Source of the DNA: Adlercreutzia wanghongyangiae
GTDB taxonomy: Bacteria > Actinomycetota > Coriobacteriia > Coriobacteriales > Eggerthellaceae
NCBI RefSeq assembly: GCF_035989245.1
Contig: NZ_JAYMFF010000008.1
Coordinates: 1-64,000 of the forward strand
Direction of reading: 5' to 3'
DNA: 64,000 nt
Below, piece after piece: positions 32,902 through 41,849 of the stretch. Both the position numbers and the translations under genes were made by a program. The notes under the pieces are model-generated. The model searched no databases, was not told where the DNA came from, and saw only the letters and a program-made list of their open reading frames with translations. Position 1 is the stretch's first letter. The number at the start of each line of letters is the position of its first letter.

Positions 32902-34615
32902 CGTTTCCCGTCGCAGCTTCTTCAAGGGCGCGGGCCTGGCGGCCCTGGGCGGCCTTTCCGCCGCCGCGCTTTCCGGGTGCGGCCACGGCTACGCGGCCGA
33001 GGAGCCCGCAAACCCCCGCACCGGCGACTTCGGCGGCCCCTCGTGGCTGGGCGCACCGCCCGAGATTCTGGAGTCCGACATCGCCGAGACCCTGGAGACC
33101 GAGGTGCTCGTCGTGGGCATCGGCACCGGCGGCATCCCGGCCATGATCTCGGCCGCCGAGAACGGCGCGAAGGTGCTCGGCATCGACCGCCAGGGCGAGC
33201 CGAGGAACGTGCGCGAGGACATCGGCGCCATCGACTCGCGGCTGCAGCAGGCGTCCTTCGACGAGTTCCCCCAGTTCTGCATCGACAAAATGGAAGCCAT
33301 GGAGGACATCGTCCGCTACGCCAACGGATTTGTGAACTACGATTTGGTGAAGCTGTGGGCCAACGAGTCCGGTGCCATGGTGGATTGGCTCACCGACATC
33401 GTGCAGCGCGACGGCAAGATGGTCATGGAGTTCGAGGGCGGCGTGGGCGACATCTCCGACCCCGGCCGCGACAAGGCCTACGCCACTGGCCACAGCCCGC
33501 AGCTGACCGACGCGGTGGGCGAGGACGAGGAATGGGGCTTCGCGGAGTCCATCCTGGCCTACGCCGCCGAGCAAGGCGCCGAGGTGCGCTGGTACTGCGA
33601 GTTCATCAAGTGCGAGACCGATGATACGGGACGGGTGACCGGCGTCATCGCCCGCGACGTGAAGGGCGACCGCCACTACCTGCGCATCAACGCCAGCAAG
33701 GGCGTGATCCTGTCCACCGGCGGCTACAGCAACAACCTGGAGATGATGGAGGACCGTCAGGCCTGGAACCAGAAGATCCGCATCGCGGCCCCCGGCTCCG
33801 GCGGCAACCCCACCGGCAGCGGCATCAAGGCGGCGCTGTGGCTCGGCGCCACCATGGACCCGCTCGGCGCGGCCTGCACCTTCAACCGCGCCTGCGTGAA
33901 GCCCGACCAAACCGCCGGCGACGGCGTGCTCGGCCGCTGGTTCTGGTTCGGCGAGCAGCCCTTCCTCAAGCTGAATTTGAAGGGCGAGCGCTTCTGCAAC
34001 GAGAGCGGCCCCTACGACTACATGCTGCACTCCACCATCATGCAGCCGCACCAGACCTACGTGGACATCTGGGACGCGAACCACGCCGCCCAGGCCGAGG
34101 CCATGGACGAGGTGGGCTGCTGCCGCCTGTTCCCCTTCGACAACGGGGCCAGAAACAACATCCCCATGCAGGTGGTGGACGGCATGATCGAGAAGCTCAT
34201 CGAGGACGGCTACGTGCAGAAGGCCGACACCATGGAGGAGCTGGCCGAGAAGCTGAACCTGCCCGTGGACGCCACGGTGGCCTCGTGGAAGCGCTACAAC
34301 GAAATGGCCGCCGCCGGGGTGGACGAGGACTACAACAAGGAGAAGCACCGCCTCATGGCCATCGACACGCCGCCGTTCTACGGCGTGCGCACCGGCGCGT
34401 GGTTCCTGGCGACGCTCGACGGCGTCACCATCGACACGAACATGCACCCCTGCGACGAGAACGGCGACGCCATAAAGGGCCTGTACCTGACGGGCAACGA
34501 CTCGGGCGGCTTCTTCTCCGTGAGCTACCCGAACCTCATGACCGGCCTGGCCTGCGGGCGCACCATGACCTTCGGGCGCCGCGCCGGCATGCTGGCCGCC
34601 ACCGGGCAAGCCTAA
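32891..34615 (+). CDS. Tat-exported lipoprotein FAD reductase partnered with the cytochrome
   Basis: The 574-residue protein has a Tat signal (VSRRSFFKGAG, 5-15) and lipobox LSGC (Cys30). FAD binding is at EVLVVGIGTGGIPAMISAAE (about 71-90). The C-terminal GLYLTGNDSGGFFSVSYPN and LACGRTMTFGRRAG are the second FAD site of FAD_binding_2 reductases. Start codon and 11-nt overlap show coupling to the cytochrome gene, the same gene pair as the cardiac glycoside reductase operon of Eggerthella lenta and its many relatives. The electron acceptor is unknown. Confidence 0.88.
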   Translation: MQSNVSRRSFFKGAGLAALGGLSAAALSGCGHGYAAEEPANPRTGDFGGPSWLGAPPEILESDIAETLETEVLVVGIGTGGIPAMISAAENGAKVLGIDRQGEPRNVREDIGAIDSRLQQASFDEFPQFCIDKMEAMEDIVRYANGFVNYDLVKLWANESGAMVDWLTDIVQRDGKMVMEFEGGVGDISDPGRDKAYATGHSPQLTDAVGEDEEWGFAESILAYAAEQGAEVRWYCEFIKCETDDTGRVTGVIARDVKGDRHYLRINASKGVILSTGGYSNNLEMMEDRQAWNQKIRIAAPGSGGNPTGSGIKAALWLGATMDPLGAACTFNRACVKPDQTAGDGVLGRWFWFGEQPFLKLNLKGERFCNESGPYDYMLHSTIMQPHQTYVDIWDANHAAQAEAMDEVGCCRLFPFDNGARNNIPMQVVDGMIEKLIEDGYVQKADTMEELAEKLNLPVDATVASWKRYNEMAAAGVDEDYNKEKHRLMAIDTPPFYGVRTGAWFLATLDGVTIDTNMHPCDENGDAIKGLYLTGNDSGGFFSVSYPNLMTGLACGRTMTFGRRAGMLAATGQA

Positions 34616-34690
34616 AGCCTGCCTTTCCCCTCTCGCCCTTCCAGGGATGCCGCCGGTTGCCTCCCCCTCCAGTGACCAGCGGTTATAAAA

Positions 34691-34729
34691 CGCAAGACCC
34701 CCCATCCCGCGCGGATCGGGGGTCTTCGC
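34691..34729. terminator. hairpin after the cytochrome-flavoprotein operon
   Basis: A 16-bp stem with one or two mismatches (34691-34707 with 34713-34729, centred on AAGACCCCC and GGGGGTCTT) stands 76 bp after the flavoprotein stop. No proper T-run follows. A TACAAT -10 (34733-34738) for the LuxR gene comes immediately after. Confidence 0.6.
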
Positions 34730-34762
34730 GTGTACAATGGAGGAAACGGGAAGGGAGGCGCC

Positions 34763-36193
34763 ATGGAGGCGTTGCAAGAAGAGAAGCGCCCCGCCGGGGC
34801 CATCCGCGGGTTCGCGGCGCTGCTGCTGGCGTTGGGGGCCACCACACTCATGAACGGCTCCATCTTCCCGCAGTTCGACGCCATTTTCATGTTCGCCCGC
34901 GACATCTCCGTCACCTGCTCGGCGGTCACGCTGCTGGGGCTGGGCCTGGCGGCCTATCGGATGCCCCATATGCTGCGACATCGGGCATTGGTGGGGGCTG
35001 CAGCAGGCTGTCTGGTAGTCGGCGGCGCTGTGCTGGCCGCAGGACTCGCGCTCGCCTCGCCGGCAGCCCTGGTGGCCGGAGCGAGCATCGTGGCGGCGGG
35101 AAGAGCCGTGGCCACGGTGACGACGGCCCTCTTCGTGGCGCGGCTGACATCGCACCAGGCGGCCGTAGTGATCGCCGCGGCTTACACGCTGCAGCTGGCC
35201 GCGAGCCCCGTCGCGGGAGCGGTCTCGCCGGCGGTCGCCACCGTCCTCTTCCTCGCCTTCCCGCTGGCGGCGCTCGCCCTTACAGCCCGCGACGCCGGCT
35301 TCTTCTTCGACGCCGCCTGCCACCGTCCCTCTCCGAGCGACCTGTCCGTCACGCGGCCGGCCTCGTTTTTGGCCCCGTTCTCGGCGCTGTTCGGCTGCCT
35401 GTTCCTGTTCCAGGTGGCCTTCGGCTTCGCGCTTCGCTTCGACGAGGTGGCGGGAGCGCCTCGCACCTCGCTCTTCTCGGCGGTGCCGCTGGCGCTTGTG
35501 GCCCTCTACGTAGTCTTCTCGCGGCGGCGCTTTCCTGCCGACGGCGTGGTGCAGCTGTCGGCACTCGTGGTGATGGCGGGCTTTCTGCTGTCGACCCAGC
35601 CCCTGCTCGCCGCCGACGGGCCCGCGGCCGACGTGGCGCTGCTGAACGCCGGCAACGGGCTGTTCTCCATGGCGGCCCAAATGGCGCTGGTGGCCATCGC
35701 CGCCCGCAACCCTCTGGGAGCCATCACGACGGTGGCCTGGGGAAACGGCGTGTCGGCCCTGGGATCGCTCGTGGGGGCGGCGGCCGGCATGATCGCCAAC
35801 GGGGCAACGGCGGGAAACCCCCTGCTGCGGGCAGCTATCCCCGCCGTGCTGCTGCTGGTGTTCGCCGCCTACGTGATGGTGGGCCTGAAGCGCTTCACCT
35901 TCGCGGGCGCCATCGACGGCATCGAGCCGGTAACCGCCGATCCAACGGCGTCGGAGGCGGCCCAAACGCCCGAGGAAGCCTTCGCCGCCCGCTGCGAGAC
36001 CGTGGCCGCCGAGTACGCGCTGACCCCGCGCGAGGCCGAGGTGTTCGCCATGCTGGCCCGAGGGCGCGACCGCAGCTACATCGAGGAGGCGCTCGTGGTG
36101 TCGCGCAACACCGTGAAGGCCCATGTAAAGCACGTCTACGCGAAACTCGGCATCCACTCGCACCAAGAGCTCATCGATCTGGTGGAGGGCTAG
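34763..36193 (+). CDS. membrane-anchored LuxR-type transcriptional regulator
   Basis: The 476-residue protein has about 12 membrane helices (about 12-385) like a transporter-derived sensor. A cytoplasmic LuxR helix-turn-helix (about 412-474: LTPREAEVFAMLARGRDRSY, then VSRNTVKAHVKHVYAKLGIHS) follows. Such proteins are a speciality of Eggerthellaceae, usually next to cytochrome/flavoprotein genes, and are thought to sense a substrate at the membrane and switch on the reductase. ATG 34763 has GGGAAGGGAGG upstream; an earlier GTG is in frame but unlikely. Confidence 0.9.
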   Translation: MEALQEEKRPAGAIRGFAALLLALGATTLMNGSIFPQFDAIFMFARDISVTCSAVTLLGLGLAAYRMPHMLRHRALVGAAAGCLVVGGAVLAAGLALASPAALVAGASIVAAGRAVATVTTALFVARLTSHQAAVVIAAAYTLQLAASPVAGAVSPAVATVLFLAFPLAALALTARDAGFFFDAACHRPSPSDLSVTRPASFLAPFSALFGCLFLFQVAFGFALRFDEVAGAPRTSLFSAVPLALVALYVVFSRRRFPADGVVQLSALVVMAGFLLSTQPLLAADGPAADVALLNAGNGLFSMAAQMALVAIAARNPLGAITTVAWGNGVSALGSLVGAAAGMIANGATAGNPLLRAAIPAVLLLVFAAYVMVGLKRFTFAGAIDGIEPVTADPTASEAAQTPEEAFAARCETVAAEYALTPREAEVFAMLARGRDRSYIEEALVVSRNTVKAHVKHVYAKLGIHSHQELIDLVEG

Positions 36194-36295
36194 GAGGCTG
36201 AGGGGCACGAGGGACGGAGGCGCGGGCAGCGAAGGCCGAAGGTGGGAGGCGGAAGAAACAGAACGGGCGCCGAACACACTTTCCGCCGTCTGAGG

Positions 36296-36412
36296 TAAGA
36301 AAAAGTGCGATTGTGCGAGTTTTTCACTGTTCAAAACTCGCACAATCGCACTTTTTCTTGCATCCGTCGTCTCTCTAGACGCAAAATACTCGCACAATCG
36401 CACTTTTTCTTA
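36296..36412. repeat. three copies of a 25-27-bp AT-rich motif, two forming a perfect hairpin
   Basis: Copy 1 (36297-36323) and copy 2 (36333-36359, inverted) are perfect 27-bp complements around a 9-nt loop. Copy 3 (36388-36412, inverted) repeats 25 bp of the same sequence, whose core is GTGCGATTGTGCGAG. The 431-bp gap between the LuxR and degV genes otherwise holds only the degV promoter. The element is far less GC-rich than the genes on either side. Confidence 0.75.
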
Positions 36413-36562
36413 CATGAAACGCGAGAAACCTGTCCTCGGACAAAAAGAAGCGGCCCAGATGGGGTCGCTCTCGTCTTTGTCCCCAGCGGCCACTTTTGCG
36501 CGGGTTTGTCAATCGAGAAACCGTCTGCGAATTATGAACAATTTACTCGCCTTTTCGAGGAT

Positions 36563-36591
36563 TTGGCCGCCCAGCGCCCCTGCACTATAAA
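36563..36591 (+). promoter_or_regulatory. promoter of the degV gene
   Basis: TTGGCC (36563-36568), a 17-bp spacer and TATAAA (36586-36591) form a sigma70-type promoter. The predicted start is near 36598, with GGAGG shortly before the ATG at 36625. Confidence 0.6.
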
Positions 36592-36624
36592 ATACGGGGA
36601 AGCAAACGCAACTTTGGAGGCAGC

Positions 36625-37497
36625 ATGGCCATTCGCATCATCGTGGACTCGTCGGCAGACATGGAAGAGGAGTACGCCGCCGCTCACGGCATCCAGATCA
36701 TCCCCATGACCATCACCTTCGGCAACGAGGAGTTCGCCGAGGGCGTCGATATCTCGCGCACCGAGTTCTTCGAGCGCCTCATCGAGAGCGACGAATTGCC
36801 CCGCACGAGCCAGATCCCGCCCATGGTGTTCCAGGACATCTTCGCCGAGGTGGTGGCTGCGGGAGATACCGCTGTGGTCATCACGCTTTCGAGCCATATC
36901 TCGGGCACCTACCAGAGCGCCTGCATCGCCGCCGCTCCCTTCAAGGAGTCCATCTTCGTGGTTGATTCCGAGAATGCCACCGTGGGCGAGCGCCTAGTGG
37001 CCGAACGTGCCTGGGCCCTGCGCGACGAGGGGCTCGCCGCAGCCGACATCGCCTACTGCCTCGATCGGGAAAAGAAGGACATCCGGCTCGTGGCGGCCCT
37101 CGACGGCCTGGAGTACCTGCGCCGCGGCGGTCGCATCTCGGGCGCCGCGGCGGCCATCGGCGGCCTGCTCTCCATCAAGCCCGTAGTGGGCGTGGTGGAC
37201 GGCAAGGTGGTGGTGCTGGGAAAGGCCCGCGGCTCGAAGGCCTCGCGCTCCATGGTGTTCGAGGAGATCGAGAAGGCCGGCGGCATCGACTTCACGCGCC
37301 CGGCATGGGTGGCTTATTCGGGGCTGTCCGACAAAATCGGCCGCAAGTACATCGCCGACTCACTGGAGCGCGCCGCCGCCGAGGGCATGATCGCCACGCA
37401 GGACGCGGTGGAGCTGCCCCTCACGCTCGTGGGCGCCGTCATCGGCACCCACGTCGGCCCCGACGGCGTCGCCTTCGCCTTCTTCGCGAGGGAATAG
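36625..37497 (+). CDS. DegV-family fatty-acid-binding protein
   Basis: The 290-residue protein has the DegV pattern: IIVDSSADM at the start, PRTSQIPPMVF with the lipid-carboxylate-binding residues, ITLSSHISGTYQSA and LEYLRRGGRISG. DegV (FakB-like) proteins hold fatty acids and, with FakA kinase, feed host or exogenous fatty acids into phospholipids. No FakA is in the window. ATG 36625 is 4 nt after GGAGG. Confidence 0.92.
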   Translation: MAIRIIVDSSADMEEEYAAAHGIQIIPMTITFGNEEFAEGVDISRTEFFERLIESDELPRTSQIPPMVFQDIFAEVVAAGDTAVVITLSSHISGTYQSACIAAAPFKESIFVVDSENATVGERLVAERAWALRDEGLAAADIAYCLDREKKDIRLVAALDGLEYLRRGGRISGAAAAIGGLLSIKPVVGVVDGKVVVLGKARGSKASRSMVFEEIEKAGGIDFTRPAWVAYSGLSDKIGRKYIADSLERAAAEGMIATQDAVELPLTLVGAVIGTHVGPDGVAFAFFARE

Positions 37498-37540
37498 CAG
37501 AAACCGTAATCGAACATTCTGTTTGCGACTCCCCCTAATC

Positions 37541-37652
37541 GGAGGTGGCGGGTATTCCCATTCGCTCAAACAGTCCTCGCTCTGCGAGACAGGACATTAA
37601 GTCCTGTCTCGTTCGCTGCGGAACTCGCTCGGTGGAAACACCCGCCACCTCC
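37541..37652. repeat. nested inverted-repeat element between degV and efp
   Basis: Outer arms GGAGGTGGCGGGT (37541-37553) and their complement (37640-37652) are perfect. The centre is an 11-bp perfect hairpin, CGAGACAGGAC-attaa-GTCCTGTCTCG (37585-37595/37601-37611). Read on the minus strand the hairpin is framed by GCAGCGAAC and GCAGAGCGAGG, a frame also found in the element at 53675-53794. The flanking genes converge on it. Confidence 0.65.
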
Positions 37653-37677
37653 TCTACGCTCCGCCATAGCTGAAATA

Positions 37678-37700
37678 GAAAAGCCTCCCGAAGGAGGCTT
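37678..37700 (-). terminator. rho-independent terminator of efp
   Basis: AAGCCTCC (37681-37688) and GGAGGCTT (37693-37700) form a perfect 8-bp stem with loop CGAA. On the minus strand it is followed by TTCTATTTC, and the last stem bases add to the T-run. Confidence 0.85.
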
Positions 37701-37727
37701 CCTCAACCTGCGATTTTTCCGCGACTG

Positions 37728-38291
37728 CTAGACGCGCTTGATGACGCGGCCGTCGCGAGTGTCGATCTGCAGGACATCGCCGATCTCGATGAAGGTGGGC
37801 ACCTGCACTTCCTTGCCCGTCTCCAGGGTGGCCGGCTTCAGCGTGTTGGTGGCGGTGTCGCCCTTGAAGCCCGGCTCGGTGTGGGTGACCTCCAGCTCGA
37901 CGAACATCTGCGGCTCCAGGCTGATCAGCTCGTCGCCGGCGTACAGCAGCGTGACCTCGTCGTTCTCCTTCAGCCAGTCGGACACCGAACCCACCACGTC
38001 GGCAGCGATGGGCATCTGCTCGAAGGTGTCGTTGTCCATGAACCAGTAGTCGGCGCCATCGTTGTACAGGTACTGCATCTTCTTGGACTCCAGGCGCACC
38101 GAATCGAACTTGGTGCCCGCGTTGAAGGTGTAGTCCACCACGCGGCCGGTCTTGATGTCCTTCAGCTTGGTGCGCACGAACGCACCGCCCTTGCCCGGCT
38201 TCACGTGCTGGAACTCGACGATGGTGCACATCTTGCCGTTGTTGATGATGCACATGCCGTTCTTGAAATCGGCGGTAGAAATGCTTGCCAC
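37728..38291 (-). CDS. efp: elongation factor P
   Basis: The 187-residue EF-P has three OB-like domains. It relieves ribosome stalling at polyproline. The tip loop is HVKPGKGGAFVRTKL with the usually modified position as lysine (residue 34-35). The domain III end reads GDTATNTLKPATLETGKEVQVP and IEIGDVLQIDTRDG. No EpmA/EarP-type modifier is adjacent. In many Gram-positives efp follows pepP; here pepP is 15 kb away. Confidence 0.97.
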   Translation of the reverse strand: MASISTADFKNGMCIINNGKMCTIVEFQHVKPGKGGAFVRTKLKDIKTGRVVDYTFNAGTKFDSVRLESKKMQYLYNDGADYWFMDNDTFEQMPIAADVVGSVSDWLKENDEVTLLYAGDELISLEPQMFVELEVTHTEPGFKGDTATNTLKPATLETGKEVQVPTFIEIGDVLQIDTRDGRVIKRV

Positions 38292-38426
38292 GGATGTTTC
38301 CTTTCATGTTCACGCGCCGTGGAAACCTCTTGCTCGCACGTCGCGCCTGACTCAAACCGTTACAGTATAGCCGTCTTGCGGGCATTCTGCAAAGACCGGA
38401 GCCACCGCCGTTGCCCGTGCCGTACG

Positions 38427-39290
38427 TCAGCCGGCTCGCAAGCCGTCGCATCCGGCAAGCTCGCGGGCCTCCTCTGGTACGGGGGCCTCGGCGACTCTCG
38501 GCCCGGGGGTTGTCTGCGGGCGCGGCCGATGGCGGCGAACGGCGCTCCGCAGCTTCCCGTACAGATCCATGTACCAGTTCACCACCACCCCGGTGAACGC
38601 GGCGCAGACCAGGGTGCCCTCACGCACGCCGGCCAGATGGCCCACGAACAGAAACGCGCAGATGCAGCCGAGCAGCGCGCAGGACAGGTCGAATAGCACC
38701 TTGCCCGTGCCGAAGCGGATGCCCGTCTTGCGCACCACGGCCTGCACCACAGCCTCGCCGCAGTTCATCACCGTGCCCGACACCACCGTCATCACAACGC
38801 CCAGGGCGAGCACCGCCATGCCGACGGCAAGCCACAGCCACGACGCCACATAGCTTGCCGGCTCGGCCGGCCCGATGAGGGCCATGAACCCGTCGATGCA
38901 CACGCCGAAAAACACCGAGATGGGAATCTGCCACAAGTCGACCAGGCGGAACTCTCGCCGCAAGATGGCCACCTGCACCAGCACGAGGAAGCACTGCCAC
39001 CCCAGCATGAAGGTGCCGAAGCTGACGGCGGGAAACCCGATGCTGAGCACGTTGGGCGTGGCCGAGATGGGGGAATTGCCCAAATCGGCCTTCACCACGA
39101 CATCGATGCCCAAAGCCATGACCGCGATACCCGCCAGCATGAGAGCAACGCGCCCGGCCATGAACAGGGCGGCTCTGGCCGAGAACGAACGCGACGGCAG
39201 ACGCGACGGGGCGCCGGAGCGATCACGCCCCATGGACTTGCCCTTGGTCCGAATCTCGCTTCCCCGATTGATCGCAGACCGTATCGCCAT
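38427..39290 (-). CDS. YczE/YitT-family membrane protein
   Basis: The 287-residue protein has five or so membrane helices with VVKADLGNSPISATPNVLS (about 65-83) and VVSGTVMNCGEAVVQAV, features of the YczE/YyaS group. No reaction is known; in Bacillus YczE affects lipopeptide production. Basic tails at both ends are cytoplasmic. It is a stand-alone minus-strand gene. ATG 39290 is accepted although its ribosome site (GAGGACGG) is weak. Confidence 0.78.
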   Translation of the reverse strand: MAIRSAINRGSEIRTKGKSMGRDRSGAPSRLPSRSFSARAALFMAGRVALMLAGIAVMALGIDVVVKADLGNSPISATPNVLSIGFPAVSFGTFMLGWQCFLVLVQVAILRREFRLVDLWQIPISVFFGVCIDGFMALIGPAEPASYVASWLWLAVGMAVLALGVVMTVVSGTVMNCGEAVVQAVVRKTGIRFGTGKVLFDLSCALLGCICAFLFVGHLAGVREGTLVCAAFTGVVVNWYMDLYGKLRSAVRRHRPRPQTTPGPRVAEAPVPEEARELAGCDGLRAG

Positions 39291-39414
39291 GTCATCACCG
39301 TCCTCTCGCTTACGTTTTACTATGACTCTTACAGTTATAGCACTGCGAGAAGAACGCCCACGGGCACGATTACGCGAAGGAGGGGAAGGGCGGGGCGCAT
39401 GGCCATTCCCCTTT

Positions 39415-39451
39415 CCTATGGCGCCATAGGAGCCCTTCGGCAGCAGGCTCC
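39415..39451. terminator. palindromes after the ABC-2 permease operon
   Basis: CCTATGGC/GCCATAGG (39415-39430) is a perfect 16-bp palindrome, followed by GGAGCC/GGCTCC arms (39429-39434/39446-39451). They lie 5-41 bp beyond the permease stop codon (39456). No T-run follows, so termination is inferred from position. Confidence 0.4.
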
Positions 39452-39455
39452 TCCC

Positions 39456-40667
39456 CTAGCGCGGGGTCGCGGCAGCCGCGTTGCCCCCGGCCTCGCTCGT
39501 CTGGGCGCGCAGGCGGCCGGCCACCAATGCCACGGCGAAGATGGCCGCCGCGAACAGCACCATCACCCCCGCGCAGAGCAGCACCTCGCCCGCCGGCGCC
39601 GATGCGGCCGCGGCATTCAGCCCCGTGCCGAGCCAGTGCACCGGCGTGAACATGGACGCGGTGCGCACGGCTTCGGGCATGAGGTCGGTGCTGACCCACA
39701 CGCCGCCGAGAAACGTCAGCACCATGCCGGTGATATTCCCCACGGTGTTCGACACGTTCTCGCCGCAGCCCAGCTGCCCGAGCAGAAACGCAATGGCCAG
39801 CGGCACCAGCAGAAACGCCAGCACGAGCCCCAGCACGAAGGCCAACGCCCCCGCGGGAAGCGCCGCGGCCGCATCGCCGAAGAACACCAGGCCGATGCCG
39901 ACGATAACCGCGCACACCCCGAGGGCCACCACGAGCCCCGCCAGGGCCTTCTGCAGTCCCATGGACAGCCCCGATGCGGGCGATACGGCAACGCGCCGGC
40001 GCACGTCGGTGCGGTTGAATGCGCCCATGAGAATGCCCACCGACACCACCACGGCCACCGTGAGGGGGTACGCGCTCCACTGCAGGTAGAAGATGAAGGC
40101 CTCGCAGCCGGACACCTCGCCGGGCGCGGCCACCTCGCGGATGGTCGCGGTCTTCTCGGATGCGGCCTCGGCCTGGGCCACAACCGCTTCCGCATCGGCC
40201 GTCGGTTTCAGGGCAGCGGCGGCGCGAACCAGCTGCAGATACTGGCTCACCTGGGTATCCACCAGCGTCGCCCCCATCGATTCGAAGCTGAACACCGTCT
40301 CAAGGCGCGGCGAGGCGGTACCTTCACGGGCTGCCTTAAGAAAGCTCTCCTCGAATCCCTCGGGCACGATGAGCAGATAGCGCACCTCGCCCGTGGCCAC
40401 GGCGTCCTGGCACGCCCGCAGCTCGTCGGGCACCTCCACCGAGGGACCCTGCTCGGTCAGAAACGCCGCCACCGAGCGCGAGAGGTCGGACTGGTCGCGG
40501 TCGATCACCGCGAAGGGAATCTCGGCCGACTCGTATTCTCCCGATGCGGCCGGCGGGTACAGACCGCTCGTCACGAACAGGCCCATGAGGCTTAGGAACC
40601 CCACGTATATGATGAGGTAGATGGGATGCTTCGCCACTATCTCCAATGCGTATCTACAGGCTCGCAT
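39456..40667 (-). CDS. ABC-2 type transporter permease
   Basis: The 403-residue protein has one N-terminal membrane helix (about 16-38), an extracytoplasmic domain (39-200) and five or six C-terminal helices, with GGVWVSTDLMPEAVRTASMFTP as the ABC-2 family end motif. It overlaps the companion permease gene by 14 nt and has its own AGGAGGCAG ribosome site. With that permease and the ATPase it should form an exporter for a drug, lipid or peptide. Confidence 0.85.
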   Translation of the reverse strand: MRACRYALEIVAKHPIYLIIYVGFLSLMGLFVTSGLYPPAASGEYESAEIPFAVIDRDQSDLSRSVAAFLTEQGPSVEVPDELRACQDAVATGEVRYLLIVPEGFEESFLKAAREGTASPRLETVFSFESMGATLVDTQVSQYLQLVRAAAALKPTADAEAVVAQAEAASEKTATIREVAAPGEVSGCEAFIFYLQWSAYPLTVAVVVSVGILMGAFNRTDVRRRVAVSPASGLSMGLQKALAGLVVALGVCAVIVGIGLVFFGDAAAALPAGALAFVLGLVLAFLLVPLAIAFLLGQLGCGENVSNTVGNITGMVLTFLGGVWVSTDLMPEAVRTASMFTPVHWLGTGLNAAAASAPAGEVLLCAGVMVLFAAAIFAVALVAGRLRAQTSEAGGNAAAATPR

Positions 40668-41841
40668 AGCGCTGCCTCCTCATGAACAGGGCGCCCACGG
40701 CGAACAGCACCGCCGCAAAGACGCCGATCTCGGCCACGTTCGCCGCGAACACTTCCAACCCGTCGTAGTAGTACAGGCTGTAGAACATGTCGCAAATGGC
40801 CTTGGCGGGATTCAGCGACGCCAGCACGGGAAACTCACGCGCCACCAGATCGGCCAGCTCCATGCAGGGCTCGCCGTAGAGCCCCGTGAACAGCGACAGC
40901 AGGCACACGATACCGGTGAGAATGCCCGTCTTCGAACCCAGGTCGATCTTGGGAAGGGCCCCGAGCGCCGTGCCCAGCGCGCAGGCCAGAAGCGCGGCGG
41001 CGCCCAGCCCCGCAATGCACCACCCCTCGCGGCCGGCGAAATCGACTCCCACCACCAGGCGCGTGTACAGAAACGCGATAACCAGACAGCCGAAGCTCAC
41101 GAGCCAGCAGGCCGCGAGCGTGGCCGCCAGGGTGCGCGTGCGCCCGATGGCCCCCAGCGCCCGGCGCGCGCCCAAAGGCGACAGGTTCGGCTGGGTCCAG
41201 CAGATGGCGAACACGGAAATCTGGGCCCCGAACAGGGCGGCCATAGCGAAGAGCGCGTAGTAGAAGCGCACAGTCTGGGCCGGGGCGTTGCGGGTGAGCG
41301 ACACCTCCTCGGTGACATCTCCCCCGCTGAAGGCCGCGGCAACACGGTCGGGATCGGCGAGCAGGGCCGGGTCGGCCATAGCAAGGGATGCCATGAGGTC
41401 GGCATCGCGCACATACGCCGTCACCACCGACTCCAAGATGCTGCGATTGACGGCATCGGCCGAGGTGCTGGCCCCTATCTGGAGTCCCGGCGACAGCGCC
41501 AGCTCCGGCTCGCCGCCCCCGTCCACCGAAAGCACCCCCATCACTTCCCCGCTCGTCAGAGCACGAAGGGCCTCCTCGGAATCGGCGAAGGGGCGCACAT
41601 CCAGCAGCTGGTCGTCGCCCGGCTCGCCGAGGGCCTCCACCACTTGTGCGAACGGCGACGCCTCCCACGCCTCATCGGCCACCACGGCCGTGGGCACCGG
41701 GTCGAACGCGGTGGCGTCCTCGATGCCCGCGAACATGAACATGAAGATGGTCGCCATCAGCATGGGGAAGGCGAGCGACCAGATGAACAGCCCCTTCTCG
41801 CGCAGCAGCGCGCGCAGGGTGCCGGCAAACAGCGTGCCCAT
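40654..41841 (-). CDS. ABC-2 type transporter permease
   Basis: The 395-residue protein has the same layout: a first helix (LFIWSLAFPMLMATIFMFMF, 19-38), a large outer domain, and a C-terminal helix bundle. It is a paralogue of the next gene, so the pair is probably a heterodimer. ATG 41841 is 9 nt after the ATPase stop, with AGGGGGCG upstream; an in-frame extension through the ATPase region is not real. Confidence 0.85.
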   Translation of the reverse strand: MGTLFAGTLRALLREKGLFIWSLAFPMLMATIFMFMFAGIEDATAFDPVPTAVVADEAWEASPFAQVVEALGEPGDDQLLDVRPFADSEEALRALTSGEVMGVLSVDGGGEPELALSPGLQIGASTSADAVNRSILESVVTAYVRDADLMASLAMADPALLADPDRVAAAFSGGDVTEEVSLTRNAPAQTVRFYYALFAMAALFGAQISVFAICWTQPNLSPLGARRALGAIGRTRTLAATLAACWLVSFGCLVIAFLYTRLVVGVDFAGREGWCIAGLGAAALLACALGTALGALPKIDLGSKTGILTGIVCLLSLFTGLYGEPCMELADLVAREFPVLASLNPAKAICDMFYSLYYYDGLEVFAANVAEIGVFAAVLFAVGALFMRRQRYASL

Positions 41842-41849
41842 AGCGCCCC

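Noticed and set aside
32720..36403. 1227-codon open frame on the minus strand across the cytochrome, flavoprotein and LuxR genes
   Set aside because: It lies opposite three motif-rich genes, has no ribosome site, and its composition (His, Gly, Arg, Gln) is that of a shadow frame.
36296..36412. possible CRISPR array from three similar 25-27-bp units
   Set aside because: Orientation differs between copies and spacing is irregular (9 and 28 bp); no cas genes are near.
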